This document shows, piece after piece, positions 8,496-15,967 of a stretch of DNA of 47,729 bases. Every line of letters begins with the position of its first letter. The stretch's first letter is position 1. The stretch spans positions 1-47,729 of the forward strand of contig JANWVL010000105.1 in the NCBI GenBank assembly GCA_025056655.1. The letters are read 5' to 3'. This DNA comes from Candidatus Methylacidiphilales bacterium (GTDB lineage: Bacteria; Verrucomicrobiota; Verrucomicrobiia; Methylacidiphilales; JANWVL01). The position numbers were made by a program, and so were the translations under genes. A model generated the notes under the pieces. It was not told the DNA's origin, did not search any database, and saw nothing but the letters and a program-made list of their open reading frames with translations.

Positions 8496-8594
8496 TCCTG
8501 CAGCGGTGTGGCGGAAAGGTAAGGTTTTAAAGCGGCGCCGGAGAGGCCTTGCGACGCCAGGGATGAAGGAGAGCAGGGAAAAGGCCGAGAGTGG

Positions 8595-8636
8595 GGCAAC
8601 TCGGGAGAGCTGCGGTTTTTTGCCTCCCGAGTTGCC
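8595..8636 (-). terminator. Dyad after the cysteine-rich lipoprotein gene
   Basis: Arms GGCAACTCGGGAG (8595-8607) and CTCCCGAGTTGCC (8624-8636) are perfect inverted repeats with a 16-base loop. The structure begins 14 bases after the stop codon of the minus-strand lipoprotein gene, the place of a transcription terminator. It lacks a T-run on the minus strand, so it could instead be an mRNA-stabilising or regulatory hairpin. Confidence 0.5.
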
Positions 8637-8650
8637 GTGGTGTTGCGTGG

Positions 8651-8803
8651 TTATTTACCGCAGCAATCTTCGCATTTGCCTTTGCAGCAGGCTTCGCAGT
8701 TGTCGCCGCAACATTTTTTGCAGCGGTCGCTTGTCTTCTCGGCTGTGGTGGCACAGCCGATGGTGAGGAAGGCTGCAAGAGCAATAAGGATGAATGTTTT
8801 CAT
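8651..8803 (-). CDS. Cysteine-rich mini-lipoprotein with three CxxCC units
   Basis: A 50-residue ORF, below usual length cut-offs. It begins with a lipoprotein signal, MKTFILIALAAFLTIGC, with lipobox TIGC and Cys17 as the lipidation site. The mature part is strongly patterned: CxxCC units at residues 28-32, 36-40 and 44-48, separated by GDN and KGK and ending GK. That gives nine cysteines in a 21-residue stretch, plus the lipidated one. A strong ribosome-binding site, GGAGG (8811-8815 on the complement), lies seven bases before the ATG, unusual in this window. Metal binding (Cu, Zn, Cd) or redox buffering at the envelope are plausible inferences; no known family is recognised. A dyad follows the stop codon. 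Confidence 0.78.
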   Translation of the reverse strand: MKTFILIALAAFLTIGCATTAEKTSDRCKKCCGDNCEACCKGKCEDCCGK

Positions 8804-8899
8804 AAGTGAACCTCCGTTTGTGAAGGGTTTAATAGACGAGCCCCAAGGATTGGCCTGGGTTTATTCAGGCATGATTGGGGTGCCGACTTTCGAGGCCGA

Positions 8900-9292
8900 T
8901 CAGATGAGGCGAGGCGGAGGGAGGAGAGGGCGCTCTGTGCGGGAGAGGGCCGTCTCGTCGAGGAGATGAAAGGATTGGGTGAGGGCGGGGCAGGGCAAGA
9001 GAGAGGTCGGAAGTGAAAGGGTGTAGGGATAGGGGGAGAGGGGTGAGCAGAGACAGGTGGCGTGGCAGGGAGTGAAGGGCGCGTGGGAACAGGCTGCGGG
9101 AGATGCGTCTTGAGACGGAGATGGAGCACAGCAGGAGGAGGCAGGTGGGGTGTTTTCGCAACAAGCACAGGAGGAAGGTTGGTGGGCAAGCGGGAGCGAG
9201 GCAAAGCTTGTGATGGGCGTAAGCACTGAGGCGGCCGTCAGGCTTGTGAAAGCCAACGAGGCGATGAGCGTGGAGAGGGATGACGGCCGCAT
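8900..9292 (-). CDS. Putative secreted cysteine-rich protein, unknown
   Basis: A 130-residue frame starting with a hydrophobic signal-like segment (about residues 6-31, ending near SFAS), followed by a Cys-rich region with CACC, SCC, an isolated Cys in PAACSH, and CHATCLC, then a Pro/Leu-rich tail ending in PPPRLI. The signal-then-cysteine-pairs layout makes it more likely to be real than the overlapping frames, but the low-complexity tail and weak start context leave doubt. It lies 96 bases upstream of the mini-lipoprotein gene on the same strand; both are Cys-pair-rich and may share a role, such as metal handling. No family is recognised. Confidence 0.5.
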   Translation of the reverse strand: MRPSSLSTLIASLAFTSLTAASVLTPITSFASLPLAHQPSSCACCENTPPASSCCAPSPSQDASPAACSHAPFTPCHATCLCSPLSPYPYTLSLPTSLLPCPALTQSFHLLDETALSRTERPLLPPPRLI

Positions 9293-9373
9293 AAGGTTAA
9301 GATAAATGCGGAACGGAGCGTGTCAAGGTAGAGACGGCTTGTGAGGCGGGTCGCGGTGGGGTAGGATGAGGGG

Positions 9374-10681
9374 ATGATAGCACGTTATGCGCGGCCGGAG
9401 ATGACGGCGATTTGGGAGGAGCGGACGAAGTTGGATTTGTGGCTGGAGGTGGAGGTGACGGCGTGTGAGGTGATGGCGGAGCTGGGTTGGATCCCGGTGG
9501 AGGATGCGCGGGTGATTCGGGAGCGGGCGAGGTATGATGTGGAGGCGGTGCGCGGGAACGAGGCGCGGACGCAGCACGATGTGTTGGCGTTTTTGGAGGA
9601 GGTGGCGGCGCAGGTGGGGCCGGCTGGGCGGTGGATTCATCAGGGGTTGACGTCGTCGGATGTGTTGGATACGGCGTTTGCGGTGCAGTTGTGTCGGGCG
9701 TGTGATCTGCTTTTGGCAGATGTGGAGGGGGTGATCGAGGCGGTGCGGCGACGCGCGGTGGAGTATATGTTGACGCCGATGATGGGGCGGACGCATGGGG
9801 TGCATGGGGAGCCGATCACGTATGGGTATAAGTTGGCGGGGATGGTGGAGGAGTTTCGGCGGGCGGCGCGGCGATTGCGAGCGGGGCGGGAGGAGGTGGC
9901 GGTGGGGAAGATTTCTGGGGCGATGGGGACGTATGCGCATGGGGCGCCGGAGTTGGAGCGGCGGGTGTGTGAGCGGTTGGGGTTGAGGGCGGAGCGGCTT
10001 TCGACGCAGGTGGTGCCGCGGGATCGGCATGCGGCGTTGATGCAGGTGTGGGCGCTTGTGGCGACGAGTGTGGAGCGGTGGGCGGTGGAGTTTCGGCATT
10101 TGCAGCGGACAGAGGTGCTGGAGGTGGAGGAGTATTTTGCGGAGGGACAGAAAGGGTCGAGTGCGATGCCGCATAAACGGAATCCGATTGTGGGGGAGCG
10201 GCTGTGTGGGTTGGCGCGAGTGGTGAGAGGGTATGCGGTGACGGCGCTGGAGAATGTGGCGTTGTGGCATGAGCGGGATATTTCGCATTCGAGCGCGGAG
10301 CGGGTGATTTTTCCGGATGCGGCGGTGGCGCTGGATTATATGCTGAATTTGCTCAGAGAGCTTGTGGAGCGGCAGTTGGTGTATCCGGAGCGGATGCGGC
10401 AGAATTTGGAGCAGATGCGTGGGCTGTATGGTTCGCAGGGGTTGTTGTTGGAGTTGACGCGGAAGGGTGTGGGGCGACGGGAAGCGTATGAGGCGGTGCA
10501 GGCGGCGGCGATGGCGTGTTGGCGGGATGAGAGGGAGCGGCCTTTTGTGGAGCATGTGCGGGAGGTGCCGCTTTTGCGGGAGAAGTTGAGCGATGAGGAG
10601 ATAGCCGCGGCGTGTGGGCTCGAGCGGCATGTGAGGTGGGTGAGGGAGAAGTTTGAAGAGCTTGGACTGGTGAGCCCGTAG
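9374..10681 (+). CDS. purB: Adenylosuccinate lyase
   Basis: A 435-residue member of the fumarase/aspartase superfamily. It releases fumarate from SAICAR and from adenylosuccinate in purine synthesis. The superfamily signature GSSAMPHKRNPI sits at about residue 260, with the catalytic Ser in its flexible loop. Further blocks are TQHDVLAF near the N terminus, HQGLTSSDVLDTA, and GRTHGVHGEP with the general acid/base His. The end ERHVRWVREKFEELGL matches the C-terminal helices. A GAGGGG purine-rich site precedes the ATG. Codon use is extremely G-rich (GCG, GGG, GTG), following the local strand bias. Confidence 0.96.
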   Translation: MIARYARPEMTAIWEERTKLDLWLEVEVTACEVMAELGWIPVEDARVIRERARYDVEAVRGNEARTQHDVLAFLEEVAAQVGPAGRWIHQGLTSSDVLDTAFAVQLCRACDLLLADVEGVIEAVRRRAVEYMLTPMMGRTHGVHGEPITYGYKLAGMVEEFRRAARRLRAGREEVAVGKISGAMGTYAHGAPELERRVCERLGLRAERLSTQVVPRDRHAALMQVWALVATSVERWAVEFRHLQRTEVLEVEEYFAEGQKGSSAMPHKRNPIVGERLCGLARVVRGYAVTALENVALWHERDISHSSAERVIFPDAAVALDYMLNLLRELVERQLVYPERMRQNLEQMRGLYGSQGLLLELTRKGVGRREAYEAVQAAAMACWRDERERPFVEHVREVPLLREKLSDEEIAAACGLERHVRWVREKFEELGLVSP

Positions 10682-10722
10682 GGATGCTGGAGAAAAAGAG
10701 CGGCGGGAAGACAGGGGGAGGG

Positions 10723-11670
10723 TCAGGCCTGTGGAACGGCGGGTTTTTGGGAGGTGATGTGGAGGCGGTCCCACCAGATGGGTTGTGAGGGGTGAGTGAA
10801 GGGAATGCGTTGGGTGGGACTGGCTAGAGTGTAGATGGCGTAGGAGAGATTTTGCTTGAGGTAGTCGCCGCGAAGGAATTTGCGGATACGGTGAAGGAGG
10901 ACGATGGGAAGACGCAAGAGGCGCGTCCAGAGGGGAGCGAGTTTTTTGTGGAGGTAGTAGGCTTCGGCGCGGGCGTTGGGTTTGAGGTTCATATTATCTC
11001 CGGTGTCAGTGAAGGTGGAGATGTAGTCGCGGATGGCGTGGAAGGAGGAGCCGTCGCGGAGACGTTCGATGACCCAAGCGGCGTCGGCGAGGTCTTTGTA
11101 GCGGGTGTCGAAGCGTTTCCAGGGTTTTTCGACGACGTGACGTTTGTAGAAGAGAGCGGCGGTGAAGATGGGGAGGTGATCGGCATAGACGTGGCAGAGC
11201 CAAGGCTTGAGGCCTGGGCGGTTGGAGATGAGGTGACCGTTTTTATCGACGACGAGGACGCCGGCGCAGAGGATTTCAGTGGAGGGGTGACGTTGAAAGT
11301 AAGCAGCGATGGTGGTGAGTGCGGAGGGGAGAAACTGTTCGTCGCAGTTGAGGTAGCAGAGGATGTCGCCAGTGGCTTTGGCAATGCCACGGTTGATGGC
11401 ATCATACATGCCGTGGTCCTGCTCTGAGTAGATGGAGAGTTGGTAGAAGGGATTGTTTGAAGAGGGGTCGAGGATTTTTTGTTGGTTGACGTAGAGGGTG
11501 GCGTTGAATTTTTGGGCGAATGGCTGGATCTCGGGGGTGCCGGCATCTTGGATGATGTGTTCGACGGAGATAGGAGGGTTTGTGCCTTGGACTTGATCGG
11601 CGACGGAGGCGATGCAGAGGGCGAGCCAGTCGAGCTGGCGATAGCTCGGGGTGATCACGGAAAACTTCAT
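10723..11670 (-). CDS. Glycosyltransferase family 2
   Basis: A 315-residue GT-A fold enzyme. The N terminus MKFSVITPSYRQLDWL is the usual first strand and loop of GT2; YSEQDHGMYDAINRGIAKATGDILCYLNCDE holds the donor-binding region with its acidic NCDE in place of DxD. This is the subgroup typical of surface polysaccharide clusters. A longer frame reaches 11718, but that would overlap the end of the upstream epimerase gene and add residues before the conserved start, so the ATG at 11670 is chosen. It lies 26 bases after the epimerase gene. Confidence 0.88.
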   Translation of the reverse strand: MKFSVITPSYRQLDWLALCIASVADQVQGTNPPISVEHIIQDAGTPEIQPFAQKFNATLYVNQQKILDPSSNNPFYQLSIYSEQDHGMYDAINRGIAKATGDILCYLNCDEQFLPSALTTIAAYFQRHPSTEILCAGVLVVDKNGHLISNRPGLKPWLCHVYADHLPIFTAALFYKRHVVEKPWKRFDTRYKDLADAAWVIERLRDGSSFHAIRDYISTFTDTGDNMNLKPNARAEAYYLHKKLAPLWTRLLRLPIVLLHRIRKFLRGDYLKQNLSYAIYTLASPTQRIPFTHPSQPIWWDRLHITSQKPAVPQA

Positions 11671-11696
11671 ATTTTGTGGGAGGAGAGGATCACATT

Positions 11697-12698
11697 TTAG
11701 TATCGGTTTACGATGCAATACTTGGGGTCTTGGCGGATCATTTGGTCGTAGATCCAGCGGTAGGTTTTTTCGAGGCCGACGCGGAGGGGGATGGAGGGTT
11801 CCCAGTTGAGGAGGCGTTTGATGAGGGTGTTGTCGCTGGATCGGCCGCGGACGCCGAGGGGGGCGTCGAGTTTGTAGTGGCGCTTGAGTTTGACGCCGGC
11901 GATTTCTTCGGCGATGTCAACGAGTTGGTTGATGGTGACCATTTCAGCGCTGCCGAGGTTGATGGGGTCTGTGATTTGGCTTTCCATGATCATGGTGGTG
12001 CCTTTGATGCAGTCGTCGATGTATTGGAAGCTGCGGGTTTGTTGGCCGTCGCCCCAGATTTCGATTTCGTATTTTTTGTTGAGGACAGCGGAGATGACTT
12101 TGCGGCAGATGGCAGCGGGGGCTTTTTCGCGGCCGCCGTCGAAGGTGCCGTGGGGGCCGTAGACATTGTGGTAGCGGGCGACGCGGGTTTCGAGTCCGAA
12201 ATCTTCTCTGAAGTGGCGACACATTCTTTCGGAGAAGAGTTTTTCCCAGCCGTAGCCGTCTTCGGGGTCGGCGGGGTAGGCGTCTTCTTCTTTGAGGCCG
12301 GGGTTGTTGGGGTCGCGTTGTTTGTAGCCGGCGTAGACGCAGGCGGATGAGGCGAAGAAGAAGCGCTGGGCGCCGCATTGTTTGGCGGCGAGGAGGAGGT
12401 GGGTGTTGATGAGGACGTTGAGCATGCAGAGGGCTTTGTTGAGTTCGATGAAACCCATGCCTCCCATGTCAGCGGCGAGGTTGTAAATCCAGTCGCAGCC
12501 GTTGACGGCTTGGATGCAGGCGTCTTTTTCTTCGAGGTTGAGGGTGAGGTTTTCGGCTTGGTCGAAGCGTTGATACCATTGCCATTGGGGTTTTTTATCT
12601 ACGGCGCGGACGCGGTAGCCTTGGGAGAGGAGGTGTTTGACGAGGTGGCCACCGATGAAGCCGCCGGCGCCGGTGACGAGAACGAAGGGTTTGCTCAT
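11697..12698 (-). CDS. GDP-mannose 3,5-epimerase-like NAD-dependent epimerase
   Basis: A 333-residue extended short-chain dehydrogenase. The NAD loop is TGAGGFIGGHL (9-19). It is unusually close to plant GDP-mannose 3,5-epimerase: NLAADMGGMGFIE, SSACVYAGYKQ, the YxxxK catalytic pair in DGYGWEKL, and ARYHNVYGPHGTFDGGREKAPAA all line up with that enzyme. In plants it makes GDP-L-galactose; in bacteria relatives supply unusual deoxy- or galacto-configured sugars for surface glycans. The start overlaps the aguA stop by four bases, and a GT2 follows, so the sugar product may feed a glycan. Confidence 0.85.
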   Translation of the reverse strand: MSKPFVLVTGAGGFIGGHLVKHLLSQGYRVRAVDKKPQWQWYQRFDQAENLTLNLEEKDACIQAVNGCDWIYNLAADMGGMGFIELNKALCMLNVLINTHLLLAAKQCGAQRFFFASSACVYAGYKQRDPNNPGLKEEDAYPADPEDGYGWEKLFSERMCRHFREDFGLETRVARYHNVYGPHGTFDGGREKAPAAICRKVISAVLNKKYEIEIWGDGQQTRSFQYIDDCIKGTTMIMESQITDPINLGSAEMVTINQLVDIAEEIAGVKLKRHYKLDAPLGVRGRSSDNTLIKRLLNWEPSIPLRVGLEKTYRWIYDQMIRQDPKYCIVNRY

Positions 12699-13942
12699 AG
12701 AGGGAGGGGTGAACCTAAGTAGTGTGGGGTTGTGGGGGTGTCAATTTTAATTCGGGGCATTTGTTGGGTGATGCAGTGGATGGCGCCGAGGCCCCAGATG
12801 AGGTCGGTGGCGTCGAAGGGGACAATGGTGCGATCGGGGAAGCATTGTGCGAGGATGGAGCAGGCGATGTCGTCGGCGGGGTCGCGGAAGATGGGGACGA
12901 TGACTTGGCGGTTGGCGATGTAAAAGTTGGCATAGGATGCGGGAAGGCGCTGGTCGTCGATGTAGCGCGGTTTTGGCATAGGTAGGGTGGTGATGCGAAG
13001 GGGGCGACCGCGGGCGTCGGAGAGGGTTTGGAGGAGGGTGTAGTTGTTGGTGAGGGGGAGGTAGTTGGGGTCGTGGGGATTTTCTTCGATGGCGGTGACG
13101 ACGTGGCCTGGGGCGACGAAACGGGTGAGGTCGTCGACGTGGCCGTCGGTGTCGTCGCCTTCGATGCCTTCGCCGAGCCAGAGGACTTTTTGGATGCCGA
13201 GGTAGTCGCGGAGGTAGGTTTCGATTTGATGGGGGGAGAGGGTGGGGTTGCGGTTGGGATTGAGGAGGCAACTTTTTGTGGTGAGGAGGGTGCCTTCGCC
13301 GTCGGTGTCGAGTGCGCCGCCTTCCATGATGATTCCTGGGGTGAAGAGGGGGAGGCCGAGGAATTGTGCGACTCGGGAGGGGATGATGTCGTCGAGATCG
13401 TATGGGGGGTATTTGCCGCCCCAGGCGTTGTAGTCCCAATCTACGATGGCGGCGCGGCCGTCTGGGTGTGTGAGGAAGATTGGTCCGTGGTCGCGACACC
13501 AAGGTTCATAGGATGGGAAGGGGTGTAGCCAGACGGTGCCTGGAATTTGTGCGGCTTCGAGGACCGAGATGGTGTGGCCGATGTGGGAGGCGTTTTCACC
13601 GAGTAGGGGGATGAGGCGGTCGGTTTCGCAGCGAGGAGCACAAATCACGCGGCCTTCAGCGGCATCAGGCCAATTCTCGAAGGAGGAGACAAGCGGAACG
13701 ATCTCGGTGAACTCTCGAAGGGCTTGGAGGATTTGTTCGCGGTGCGTAGGGGAGAAGAAGTGGATGTGGACGGCTTCGTGGTGAGCGAGGAGGCGAGTGA
13801 GGCGAGCCCATATTTCAGGAATGGGTTCAAACCTTCCGGGGAAACTAATGCCATCTTCGCGGGGCCAGGTTAGGAATGTGGCACCGTGGAGCGTCCATTC
13901 AGCGGGCATGGAGAAGCCGAGGGAACGAGGGGAGGGAGACAT
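12695..13942 (-). CDS. aguA: Agmatine deiminase
   Basis: A 415-residue peptidyl-arginine-deiminase-family enzyme hydrolysing agmatine to N-carbamoylputrescine and ammonia. Visible blocks: MPAEWTLHGATFLTWP at the N terminus, EPWCRDHGPIF, the Asp/His-bearing EGDDTDGHVDD, and the nucleophile Cys390 in AIHCITQQMP near the C terminus. It is slightly longer than the usual 340-370 residues. The next enzyme of the pathway, AguB, is encoded just upstream (29-base gap), so together they make putrescine without ornithine. The stop overlaps the epimerase start. Confidence 0.95.
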   Translation of the reverse strand: MSPSPRSLGFSMPAEWTLHGATFLTWPREDGISFPGRFEPIPEIWARLTRLLAHHEAVHIHFFSPTHREQILQALREFTEIVPLVSSFENWPDAAEGRVICAPRCETDRLIPLLGENASHIGHTISVLEAAQIPGTVWLHPFPSYEPWCRDHGPIFLTHPDGRAAIVDWDYNAWGGKYPPYDLDDIIPSRVAQFLGLPLFTPGIIMEGGALDTDGEGTLLTTKSCLLNPNRNPTLSPHQIETYLRDYLGIQKVLWLGEGIEGDDTDGHVDDLTRFVAPGHVVTAIEENPHDPNYLPLTNNYTLLQTLSDARGRPLRITTLPMPKPRYIDDQRLPASYANFYIANRQVIVPIFRDPADDIACSILAQCFPDRTIVPFDATDLIWGLGAIHCITQQMPRIKIDTPTTPHYLGSPLPL

Positions 13943-13971
13943 GGTAGGATGAGTGCGAGGAAGGGGTGAGG

Positions 13972-14886
13972 CTAGGGGTTATCCAGGTAACGGCGTTGGA
14001 GGTCGGCGTAGGAGTCGATGCGGCGATCGCGGAGGAAGGGCCAATGGGTGCGGGTGGTGTCGATGAGGGAGAGATCGAGGGATGCTATGAGAATGGTTTC
14101 TTGATCGGATGGGGCTTCGGCGATGATTTGGCCCATGGGGTCGGCGATGAAGCTGTGTCCCCAGAATTCGATGCCTGGGGGGCCGTAAGGAGTTTCGTGG
14201 CCGAGGCGGTTGATGGCGGCGAGGTAGCAGCCGTTGGCGATGGCGTGGCTGCGCTGGATGGTCTGCCAGGCTTGGAGTTGAGCGGCGCCGCAGGTGGCTT
14301 TTTCGTCAGGATGCCATCCGATGGCTGTGGGGTAGAAGAGAATTTGTGCACCTTGGAGGGCGGTGAGGCGGGCGGCTTCGGGATACCATTGATCCCAACA
14401 GATGAGGACACCGATGGTGGCGTAGGCGGTGCGCCAAGCGCGGTAGCCGAGGTCGCCTGGTGTGAAGTAAAATTTTTCGTAGTAGCGAGGGTCGTCGGGG
14501 ATGTGCATTTTGCGGTAGGATCCGAGGTAGGAGCCGTCGGCGTCGAGGATGATGGCGGTGTTGTGGTAGAGGCCGGGTGCGCGGCGTTCGAAGAGGGAGG
14601 CGATGATGACGATGTGGAGTTGTTTGGCGAGTTGGGAGAGTGTGCGGGTGGTGGGGCCGTCGGGGATGGGTTCGGCGAGGGAGAAGTTGGTGTGGTCTTC
14701 TTCTTGGCAGAAGTAGTGGGTGCGGAAGAGTTCTTGGGTGGCGATGATCTGGGCGCCTTTTGAGGCGGCTTGGCGGATGAGGTGGGTGTGGTGGTCGAGG
14801 TTTTGATCGGGGTCGGGGAAGGCGTGGGTTTGAATCAGGCCGAGGGTGACGGAGGTGTGTGGTGAGGGGGGGTCGGGGTGAGTCAT
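13972..14886 (-). CDS. aguB: N-carbamoylputrescine amidase
   Basis: A nitrilase-superfamily amidase of about 304 residues that hydrolyses N-carbamoylputrescine to putrescine, CO2 and ammonia. The catalytic triad is visible: Glu in ATQELF, Lys in YRKMHIPDD, Cys in LICWDQWYPEAARL. Binding-pocket block YEKFYFTPGDLGY is typical of AguB. The frame can be extended to 14922, two bases after recF, but the ATG at 14886 fits the family's N terminus better. It is followed directly by aguA, giving the complete agmatine-to-putrescine route. Confidence 0.93.
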   Translation of the reverse strand: MTHPDPPSPHTSVTLGLIQTHAFPDPDQNLDHHTHLIRQAASKGAQIIATQELFRTHYFCQEEDHTNFSLAEPIPDGPTTRTLSQLAKQLHIVIIASLFERRAPGLYHNTAIILDADGSYLGSYRKMHIPDDPRYYEKFYFTPGDLGYRAWRTAYATIGVLICWDQWYPEAARLTALQGAQILFYPTAIGWHPDEKATCGAAQLQAWQTIQRSHAIANGCYLAAINRLGHETPYGPPGIEFWGHSFIADPMGQIIAEAPSDQETILIASLDLSLIDTTRTHWPFLRDRRIDSYADLQRRYLDNP

Positions 14887-14924
14887 GGGAGGGACATTGG
14901 CAGAAAAAGGTGCGGTGGGCAACG

Positions 14925-15962
14925 TTAGGCGGATGGAGAGTGGGGGACGTTTTCTAAGTCGATCACGCTTGCGAAGGATTTTTTGATTGTGGTGTCGGGG
15001 GGAGATGGGGAGACGTAGATAAGGGGGGCGTGCTGGGGAATTGCTTGGATAAAGGCGGAGCGGTGGTAAGTGTCGAGGGGGGCGAGGATGTCGTCGAGTA
15101 GGAGCCAGGGTGAGGCGGAGCGGCTGGTGTTGAGGTGATGGGCTTCGGTGAGTTTGAGGGCAAGGATGGCGATTTGGATTTGGCCTTCGGAGGCGTATTT
15201 TTGGAGGGGGCGTTTGTTAATCAGGATGCGCCAGTCGTCGCGGTGTGGACCGATGAGGGAATAGCCTAGGGAGCGTTCTTCTTGTAGTGAGGCGCTGAGG
15301 GATGAGGGGCGGGATGTGAAGCTTGGCAGGAAATCGAAGGTGAAGTTTGCGGTCGATGGGGAGAGGGTGTGGGCGAGGGTTTGGAGTGTGGGGTTGAGTT
15401 TTTCGACGAGTTGTGAACGAGATTGGGTGATCTGCCATCCGATCTCGATGTAGAGTGATTCGATTGCTTGGCCGACTGCTGCTTGGGGGGAGGGGGATCG
15501 GAGCCAGGCGTTGCGTTGGGCGAGGATTTTTCGCCAGCGTCGGAGAAGGGTGATGTAGGAGGTGTCGTGCATGGCGATGAGGCTATCCAACCAAGCGCGG
15601 CGATTTTCGCTGCTAGTGAGGAGGGTGAGGGTATCGGAGCGACTGATATAGACGGCGGCGGTGCGGCCGTAGAGTTCGTGGGGTTTGCATGGGATTTTGT
15701 GGGGGAGGAAGTATGATTTGGTGTGTTCGTGCCATGCGATTGATCCGACGTCGGAGTCTACTTGCCAATGATGGGAGCCGTGGTGAGCGATTTCGTGCCA
15801 GAGGCGGGTGCGGAAGGAGGAGAGGCGGCTGATGAGGTAGAGGGCTTCGAGGATGGAGGTTTTTCCGATGCCGTTTGGGCCTGTGATGAAGAGGCGTTGG
15901 GGGGAGAGATCGAGGGAAAGGGATTTCCACGATCGAAAGAAGGAGAGGTGGAGATTCCGCAT
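14925..15962 (-). CDS. recF: DNA replication and repair protein RecF
   Basis: A 345-residue RecF, an SMC/ABC-type ATPase that loads RecA at single-strand gaps with RecO and RecR. The start MRNLHLSFFRSWKSL matches the family's first strand. Walker A is GPNGIGKT (28-35), the signature region lies in YASEGQIQIAIL and Walker B in WLLLDDILAPLD. The same reading frame is open for a further 329 codons upstream, but that part is an Arg/Pro/His-rich shadow of the genes ahead and is not part of recF. The start lies five bases after the msrB stop. It is separated from dnaN, its usual partner near oriC, by about 12 kb. Confidence 0.95.
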   Translation of the reverse strand: MRNLHLSFFRSWKSLSLDLSPQRLFITGPNGIGKTSILEALYLISRLSSFRTRLWHEIAHHGSHHWQVDSDVGSIAWHEHTKSYFLPHKIPCKPHELYGRTAAVYISRSDTLTLLTSSENRRAWLDSLIAMHDTSYITLLRRWRKILAQRNAWLRSPSPQAAVGQAIESLYIEIGWQITQSRSQLVEKLNPTLQTLAHTLSPSTANFTFDFLPSFTSRPSSLSASLQEERSLGYSLIGPHRDDWRILINKRPLQKYASEGQIQIAILALKLTEAHHLNTSRSASPWLLLDDILAPLDTYHRSAFIQAIPQHAPLIYVSPSPPDTTIKKSFASVIDLENVPHSPSA

Positions 15963-15967
15963 ATGAG

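Larger units (their letters stand above)
8117..8650. other. Gene-poor stretch with dyads and direct repeats
   Basis: About 530 bases without a convincing gene on either strand. Open frames here are short or lack a coding look. It contains a 15-base-arm dyad, a short direct repeat with a TTATCCTGATG core, and a 13-base-arm dyad just after the cysteine-rich lipoprotein gene. The sequence GGCAACTCGG occurs both in the loop of the first dyad (8410-8419) and in the left arm of the second (8595-8604). The plus-strand composition changes from C-rich to G-rich across this stretch. Confidence 0.6.

Noticed and set aside
8591-8809. A 72-codon plus-strand frame with a hydrophobic middle
   Set aside because: It is antisense to the CxxCC lipoprotein, whose lipobox, Shine-Dalgarno sequence and repeat pattern are far better supported.
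9323-10774. A 483-codon minus-strand frame rich in Arg, Pro and His
   Set aside because: It lies antisense to purB, whose motifs are clear. The composition is what a G-rich gene gives on its other strand.
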